A stretch of DNA of 64,000 bases from Ruminococcaceae bacterium OttesenSCG-928-A16. GTDB taxonomy: Bacteria > Bacillota > Clostridia > Oscillospirales > Ruminococcaceae. Each line of letters starts with the position of its first letter. Positions within the stretch are counted from its first letter, which is position 1. The DNA lies in contig JAJDJP010000006.1 in NCBI GenBank assembly GCA_030267215.1, positions 1 to 64,000 of the forward strand, given 5' to 3'. A program made the translations under genes and the position numbers. Under the pieces are notes generated by a model, which had not been told where the DNA came from, did not search any database, and saw only the letters and a list, made by a program, of their open reading frames with translations. This document shows positions 58,990-64,000 of this stretch, in pieces.

Positions 58990-59370
58990 TTAATTTGTTT
59001 CTTTGGTTACCGCACCAATGGTGTATTCGGTAACGGGTTTGCCGTTTATTAAATGTTCTGCCACCACACGTTTTGCTTTGGCGGGGTTCATTTTAACATA
59101 GGTAACCTTTTCTTCATTTGGGCGGTATACTTCCACCACCGGCTCGTACTGGCAAATGCCAATGCAACCGGTTTGGGTAACCAACACATCGTCTAGATTG
59201 GCGCTTGCAACCTCTTCGGTTAAGGTGTTTAGCACCGGGCGCGCGCCGGCGGCAATGCCACAGGTGGCCATGCCAACCACCACCCGCACCGAGTCGTGCG
59301 CGGCTTCGCGGGTGTTAACGGTTTGTTTCATCTTGTCGCGTATGGCAGCAAGGTCTTGCAAACTCTTCAT
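58990..59370 (-). CDS. Thioredoxin-like [2Fe-2S] ferredoxin subunit
   Basis: VVVGMATCGIAAGARPV..VTQTGCIGICQYEPVVEVY. Confidence 0.88.
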   Translation of the reverse strand: MKSLQDLAAIRDKMKQTVNTREAAHDSVRVVVGMATCGIAAGARPVLNTLTEEVASANLDDVLVTQTGCIGICQYEPVVEVYRPNEEKVTYVKMNPAKAKRVVAEHLINGKPVTEYTIGAVTKETN

Positions 59371-59438
59371 ATTGTTATTCTCCCTTTCGTCGGTCTAAAA
59401 AATCTGCTTTGGTCGTTTATCTAAGTTAAAAACACACT

Positions 59439-59975
59439 TTAAACAGCCTCTGTTTGCTCGGTAATATAATCCCTAATAAAAATGGCAACGCTTGGTGCGC
59501 TAAGGGGTATATCGCCCAATATCTGCCGCACTTCCCGGGTATCGAACACAAAGCGGCTATTGTTTTTGGCAAAGGTATACATAAAATTAAGCTGCGGGTT
59601 ACACTGCACCAGCGTGGCAATGGTGCTGCCCATATTGCCCAGGGGGGCAAGGTCTATATGGTTAAGCACAAAGCTGGCGGTTACGGTGGTGCCCACACCG
59701 GGCGCACTTTCTATTTGCAGGGTGCCGCCGGTTAATTCGGCCGCCATTTTTAAAAAGGGCAGCCCCAAACCCACCTTGCGGGTGGTGCGGGTGGTGCAAA
59801 AGGGGTCGGTTACGCTTTGCACCATCTCGGCATCCATGCCCTTGCCGTCATCTTTAATAACAAGGGTTTGGCTGTTTTGCGCGGTATCTTGGGCAAGCGT
59901 AATTTCAATGTTGCTGGACCCGGCACGCACGCTGTTTTCGGCAATGTCCAAAATATTCATCGAAAGTTCCTGCAA
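59439..59975 (-). CDS. HATPase_c (histidine-kinase-like ATPase) protein of hydrogenase cluster
   Basis: MNILDIAENSVRAGSSNIEITL; DDGKGMD; GLGLPFLKMAAELTGG. Confidence 0.85.
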   Translation of the reverse strand: MQELSMNILDIAENSVRAGSSNIEITLAQDTAQNSQTLVIKDDGKGMDAEMVQSVTDPFCTTRTTRKVGLGLPFLKMAAELTGGTLQIESAPGVGTTVTASFVLNHIDLAPLGNMGSTIATLVQCNPQLNFMYTFAKNNSRFVFDTREVRQILGDIPLSAPSVAIFIRDYITEQTEAV

Positions 59976-60017
59976 AAAGGCACCTCCGTTAAAAAAGCAT
60001 GCTTGGTAAATGGGCCG

Positions 60018-60512
60018 TTAGTATTTAGCCAGCATGTCCTTAATTTCTTTTTCTTCGCCAGTAAGGCGGCCATACACGTCGTCGTTAATCATAATTACCG
60101 GGGCAAGGCCACAGGCACCAATGCAACGGCAGGCGTCCAGGCTAAACTTGCCATCTTCGCCGCATTCGCCGCTTTTCAGGTTCAGTTCTTTTTCCAGTGC
60201 TTCCAGCACTTTGCCGCTGCCTTTTACATAGCAGGCGGTGCCCATGCATACGCTAACCTTGTATTTGCCCTTGGGCGAAAGCGAGAACTGTGAATAAAAA
60301 GTAGCAACACCGTAAATTTCAGCCAATGGCTTATCCAATGCGGTGGCCACCATTTTTTGCACTTCAATGGGTAGGTAGCCGTAAATTTCCTGCGCATGTT
60401 GCAGGGCCGGCATAACGGCACCCGGGGTATCCCTATGTTCTTGTAACCAGGCACTTAGCTGCTCTTCTTGCTGTTTTGTGCCGGCAAACGGCACCGTAGA
60501 AATGACTTTCAT
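60018..60512 (-). CDS. NuoE-like (HymA-type) [2Fe-2S] subunit
   Basis: VCMGTACYVKGSGKVLEALEKEL; DACRCIGACGLAPVI. Confidence 0.93.
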   Translation of the reverse strand: MKVISTVPFAGTKQQEEQLSAWLQEHRDTPGAVMPALQHAQEIYGYLPIEVQKMVATALDKPLAEIYGVATFYSQFSLSPKGKYKVSVCMGTACYVKGSGKVLEALEKELNLKSGECGEDGKFSLDACRCIGACGLAPVIMINDDVYGRLTGEEKEIKDMLAKY

Positions 60513-60906
60513 AGTGTCTATCCTCCCGTCTTCTGGGTGCATTGTTAAAGGTTTGTCAATGCACGTACCATTTATTATAACGTACCATTCCCTTAAATAC
60601 AACTATATATAGGCGCTATTTATGCTGCAAAACAAGAAATAAGCGGATATTTAAGACTAACGGCAAGGCGGCAAGTGTAAAAGTGTGGTGCAAAGGTGCC
60701 TTTAAAGGCCTGCCAAACACCTTTTTGGCAACGTGGGTGGGGTAGCCACACAACAACTAGCTGCTTTACTATTTGGGGCAAAAAACTTATAATATAGCTA
60801 TAATGGCGTGCAAAACAAGCAAATGGCCGTGCCCGCATAAACCGGCGCTAAATACCGGCATTGTTTTTGCAGGCTGCGGCCTATTTTAAACAAGTGGAGG
60901 ACACGC

Positions 60907-61248
60907 ATGAAGATTAAAGAAATTGCAGAGGTTTTAAATGCCGAGGTGCTAACCGCGACAGACCTTGAGCGTGAGGTGCACACCGCTTGCGGAAGTGACA
61001 TGATGAGCGATGTGCTGGCCTATGTGAAGGACCAAGCGGTGCTGGTAACCGGCCTAAATAACCCGCAGGTGGTGCGCACTGCCAGCATGATGGACATGGT
61101 GTGCATTGTGTTTGTGCGTGGCAAAAAGCCAGACGATAGCATTATTCAGCTTGCGCAGCAGCTGGATATTGCCATTTTGGCGACTGATATTCCGATGTTT
61201 CCGGCCTGTGGTATTTTGTACGCAAAAGGCCTGCGGGGAGGGAATTAA
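60907..61248 (+). CDS. DRTGG-domain protein
   Basis: MKIKEIAEVLNAEVLTATDLEREVHTACGSDMMSDVLAY. Confidence 0.8.
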   Translation: MKIKEIAEVLNAEVLTATDLEREVHTACGSDMMSDVLAYVKDQAVLVTGLNNPQVVRTASMMDMVCIVFVRGKKPDDSIIQLAQQLDIAILATDIPMFPACGILYAKGLRGGN

Positions 61249-61250
61249 CC

Positions 61251-61670
61251 ATGGCAGATATACATTTGGAGTATGTGGTGCCCGAGGATGACTTTACCCG
61301 TGCGGGCGAGGCCAGCGCCGATTTGAAGGCACGGCTTAAAAAGCTGGGGCTTTCCAGCGAGGCTATCCGCAAGGTGTCTATTTCGTTGTACGAAGGGGAA
61401 ATTAACCTTGCCATACATGCCAAGGGTGGCCGCATTAGCGTAGATGTTGCGCCCGACAATGTGCATATGTGCCTGCGAGACGACGGCCCCGGCATACCAG
61501 ACGTTGCCCTTGCCATGCGCGAGGGGTATAGCACGGCGCCCGATGAAGTGCGCAGCCTTGGGTTTGGCGCGGGCATGGGCCTGCCCAACATGAAAAAGTA
61601 CGCCGATGAATTTGAGATTGAAAGCACCGTAGGGGTGGGCACCACGGTTTGCATGCGGGTGTTTGTGTAG
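61251..61670 (+). CDS. Anti-sigma-factor-like ATP-binding protein
   Basis: LYEGEINLAIHAKGGRI; DDGPGIPDVALAMREGYSTAPDEVRSLGFGAGMGLPNMKKYAD. Confidence 0.85.
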   Translation: MADIHLEYVVPEDDFTRAGEASADLKARLKKLGLSSEAIRKVSISLYEGEINLAIHAKGGRISVDVAPDNVHMCLRDDGPGIPDVALAMREGYSTAPDEVRSLGFGAGMGLPNMKKYADEFEIESTVGVGTTVCMRVFV

Positions 61671-61950
61671 GTATTTTATAATTGTGTTGTTATAAATCCC
61701 CCAGCCCGGCACCCTAAAGAGATGTGCCGGGCAGCCCCCTTTAGGCAAGGGGGCCGGGGGAATAGGTTGAAACTTGTTGCTATAGTGGCTAAAGGGAAGA
61801 GTGAAAAGGGTAAAGTGAAAGGCAGGCTACTTGCCCCCCTTGCCTAAGGGGAAACAAACGCGTTAGCGTTTAGGGGGATATCTGCTGAACGTTTCTCTTT
61901 AGTTAGTGCACGCATGATAAAGGCTGGCAATTAAATAATGGAGGGTAATT

Positions 61951-63228
61951 GTGGCAAAGTTTTATCACTCGGTTATGTTAGAAAAAGACAAGTGCAAAGG
62001 CTGCATTAACTGCATAAAGCGTTGCCCTACCGAGGCAATACGTGTGCAAGATGGCAAGGCCCGCATTATGGCCGAACGCTGTATTGATTGCGGCGAGTGT
62101 ATTAGGGTTTGCCCCTACCACGCCAAAAAGGCCATTTATAACCCGCTTTCGGTAATGGAAAACTATAAATACCCCATTGCGCTGGTAGAGCCCAGCATGT
62201 ATGGGCAGTTTAATAATTTAGAAGAAACCGATGTGGTGGCAGCCGCTTTAAAAGAAATTGGGTTTGCCGCTGTGTACGATATTGCCCGTGCGGCAGAACT
62301 GGTAAGCGAAGCCACCCGGCTGTTATTGGCCGAAGGCAAGCTGAAAAAACCAGTGATATCCTCGGCCTGCCCAGCCATTGCAAGGCTTATTCGGGTGCGG
62401 TTTCCGGGGTTAATTGGCAATGTGCTGCCGCTGGTGCCGCCTATGGAGCTTGCCGCCCGCCTTGCCAAACGGCAGGCGCTGGCACAGGGTGTGTCGGCGG
62501 CGGATGTTGGCTGCATACTGCTAACCCCCTGCCCGGCAAAGGCCACGGCCCAGCGCATGCCTATTGGCTATGCCCACAGCGAAATTGATGCCGCAGTTGC
62601 CATAAAAAAAATATACCCTGCCATGCTGGGGGTTATGCGGGCGGGTACTTCTAGCGAGCTAGCGCAGGCTGGGCGCATTGGGTTTGGCTGGGGCGAAAAC
62701 GGCGGCGAAGCAGCCGGGCTTATTTCTACCGATGCCTACCTTGCCGCCGATGGCATGGAAAACATTGTGCGTGTGCTAGAGGATTTGGAAGACGCAAAAT
62801 ATCAAGATTTGGAATTTGTGGAGTTAAGCGCCTGCGCAGGTGGTTGTGTAGGCGGGGTTTTGCAGGTAGAAAACCCTTACATTGCCAAAGCCAAACTAAA
62901 AAAATTGCGCCGCTATATGCCGGTTAGCCTAAACCACCTGCAAGGGGCGGTTCCCACCGCCATGATGTGGGAAGAAAATTTGGAATATGCCCCGGTGATG
63001 GAACTTGGCAAAACCCGGCAAGAGAGCTTTGAAAAATACGAGGAACTGGAACGAATTATGCATGAACTGCCCGAACTGGACTGCGGCAGTTGTGGTGCCC
63101 CCACCTGTGCCGCTTTTGCCGAAGATATAGTGCGTGGCAATGCCGAGATGAACGACTGCACGGTGCTGATGCGTGACCGCATGGAAGCGGTGCTGAAAGC
63201 CATTGGGCACGATAAGAAAAAAGATTAA
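61951..63228 (+). CDS. Fe-S protein with Fe-hydrogenase large-subunit-like domain
   Basis: CKGCINCIKRCPTEAIRV; SACPAIARLIRVRFPGL; ELSACAGGCVGG; C-terminal LDCGSCGAPTCAAFAEDI. Confidence 0.9.
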   Translation: MAKFYHSVMLEKDKCKGCINCIKRCPTEAIRVQDGKARIMAERCIDCGECIRVCPYHAKKAIYNPLSVMENYKYPIALVEPSMYGQFNNLEETDVVAAALKEIGFAAVYDIARAAELVSEATRLLLAEGKLKKPVISSACPAIARLIRVRFPGLIGNVLPLVPPMELAARLAKRQALAQGVSAADVGCILLTPCPAKATAQRMPIGYAHSEIDAAVAIKKIYPAMLGVMRAGTSSELAQAGRIGFGWGENGGEAAGLISTDAYLAADGMENIVRVLEDLEDAKYQDLEFVELSACAGGCVGGVLQVENPYIAKAKLKKLRRYMPVSLNHLQGAVPTAMMWEENLEYAPVMELGKTRQESFEKYEELERIMHELPELDCGSCGAPTCAAFAEDIVRGNAEMNDCTVLMRDRMEAVLKAIGHDKKKD

Positions 63229-63276
63229 TTTTGCGGTAAGATAAAAAAATTGCGCAAAATGGTGTGGAGGCTTGTG

Positions 63277-63615
63277 ATGACGACAACCGACCTTTTGAAA
63301 CTGGAAGCTTTTTTGCCCGCCGTAACGGCCGAGGAACGTGCCATTACCGATGTATATTGTGCCGACCTTTTAAGCTGGGCTATGGGCAATGCGCCCGAAG
63401 ATGGCGCCTGGTGCACCGTAATGGGCAATGTAAACGCCGTGGCGGTGGCCGCCCTTGCCGATGTTGCGGTAATTGTGCTGTGCGAAAACGCCGAACTAGC
63501 CGAAGATGCCAAGCAAAAGGCCGCCGGGCAAGGGGTAAACATTGTTACCACCGCCCTGCCTGCCTTTAAGGCGGCCCTTGCCATTGCGCAGGCGGCCGGG
63601 TTGGTAAAGCCGTAG
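63277..63615 (+). CDS. DRTGG-like domain protein
   Basis: ORF between the Fe-S protein and PHP gene; similar organisation to the gene at 60907. Confidence 0.55.
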   Translation: MTTTDLLKLEAFLPAVTAEERAITDVYCADLLSWAMGNAPEDGAWCTVMGNVNAVAVAALADVAVIVLCENAELAEDAKQKAAGQGVNIVTTALPAFKAALAIAQAAGLVKP

Positions 63616-63652
63616 GTTGCAAAAACCTAAAAAAAGAAAGGGGCGCATGGCA

Positions 63653-64000
63653 TGACCTACGATTTGCATATACATTCCTGCCTTTCGCCCTGCGCAGATG
63701 ACGATATGACCCCGGCCAACATTGCGGGGTTTGCCAAGCTAAATGGCATTGATGTGATTGCGGTAACCGACCATAATGCGGCCGATAACCTGCCTGCGGT
63801 GCAGCAGGCCTGCCATGCATATGGGGTGCAGCTGCTGCCCGGCATAGAGGTAAACACCGCGGAAGAAATACACCTGCTTACCTATTTTTCTACGATAGAA
63901 GCAGCGCTAAAAATGAGCGATTTACTGTACCAAAACCTGCCCCCCATGCCCTACGAGCCCGAAATTTGGGGCCGGCAACTGGTAATGGATGTGGAGGACA
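63653..64000 (+). CDS. PHP-domain phosphoesterase (truncated by window end)
   Basis: MTYDLHIHSCLSPCADDDMTPANIAGFAKLNGIDVIAVTDHN. Confidence 0.88.

Overview
The window reads as a Clostridia/Oscillospiraceae-like chromosome (inferred from gene content). Its standout feature is a ~17.7 kb mobile island (about 2341-19988) flanked by a tRNA-Asn(GTT) gene and a 57-bp copy of that tRNA's 3' end. The island carries a complete type III-B (Cmr) CRISPR-Cas locus: Cmr1-like, a short Cas10/Cmr2 with GGDD but no visible HD domain, Cmr3, Cmr4, Cmr5, Cmr6 with a Cys/His-rich tail, a CorA-like two-TM membrane protein, Cas6, an RT-Cas1 fusion, Cas2, a 10-repeat/9-spacer array, and a Card1/Can2-like (CARF-DUF1887) nuclease. 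A MobC-like protein, a candidate oriT and a large serine recombinase follow. The most striking observation is in the spacers: reverse-complemented, six of nine look like bacterial translation-initiation regions (Shine-Dalgarno plus ATG plus Lys/Arg-rich first codons). Predicted crRNAs would therefore be antisense to mRNA 5' ends, as might be expected if RT-Cas1 captured spacers from mRNAs. The rest of the window is mostly ordinary chromosome: a sialic-acid-type catabolic/ABC cluster (with a ROK kinase broken at a poly-C tract), a MutS2-like gene with an apparent frameshift, a MarR gene behind a perfect 50-bp palindrome, a CDP-sugar/glycosyltransferase cluster, a VTC/DUF4956/CotH/two-component cluster, fructose-bisphosphatase, and a multi-subunit [FeFe]-hydrogenase region. 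All calls were made by reading sequence and motifs; no database search was run.
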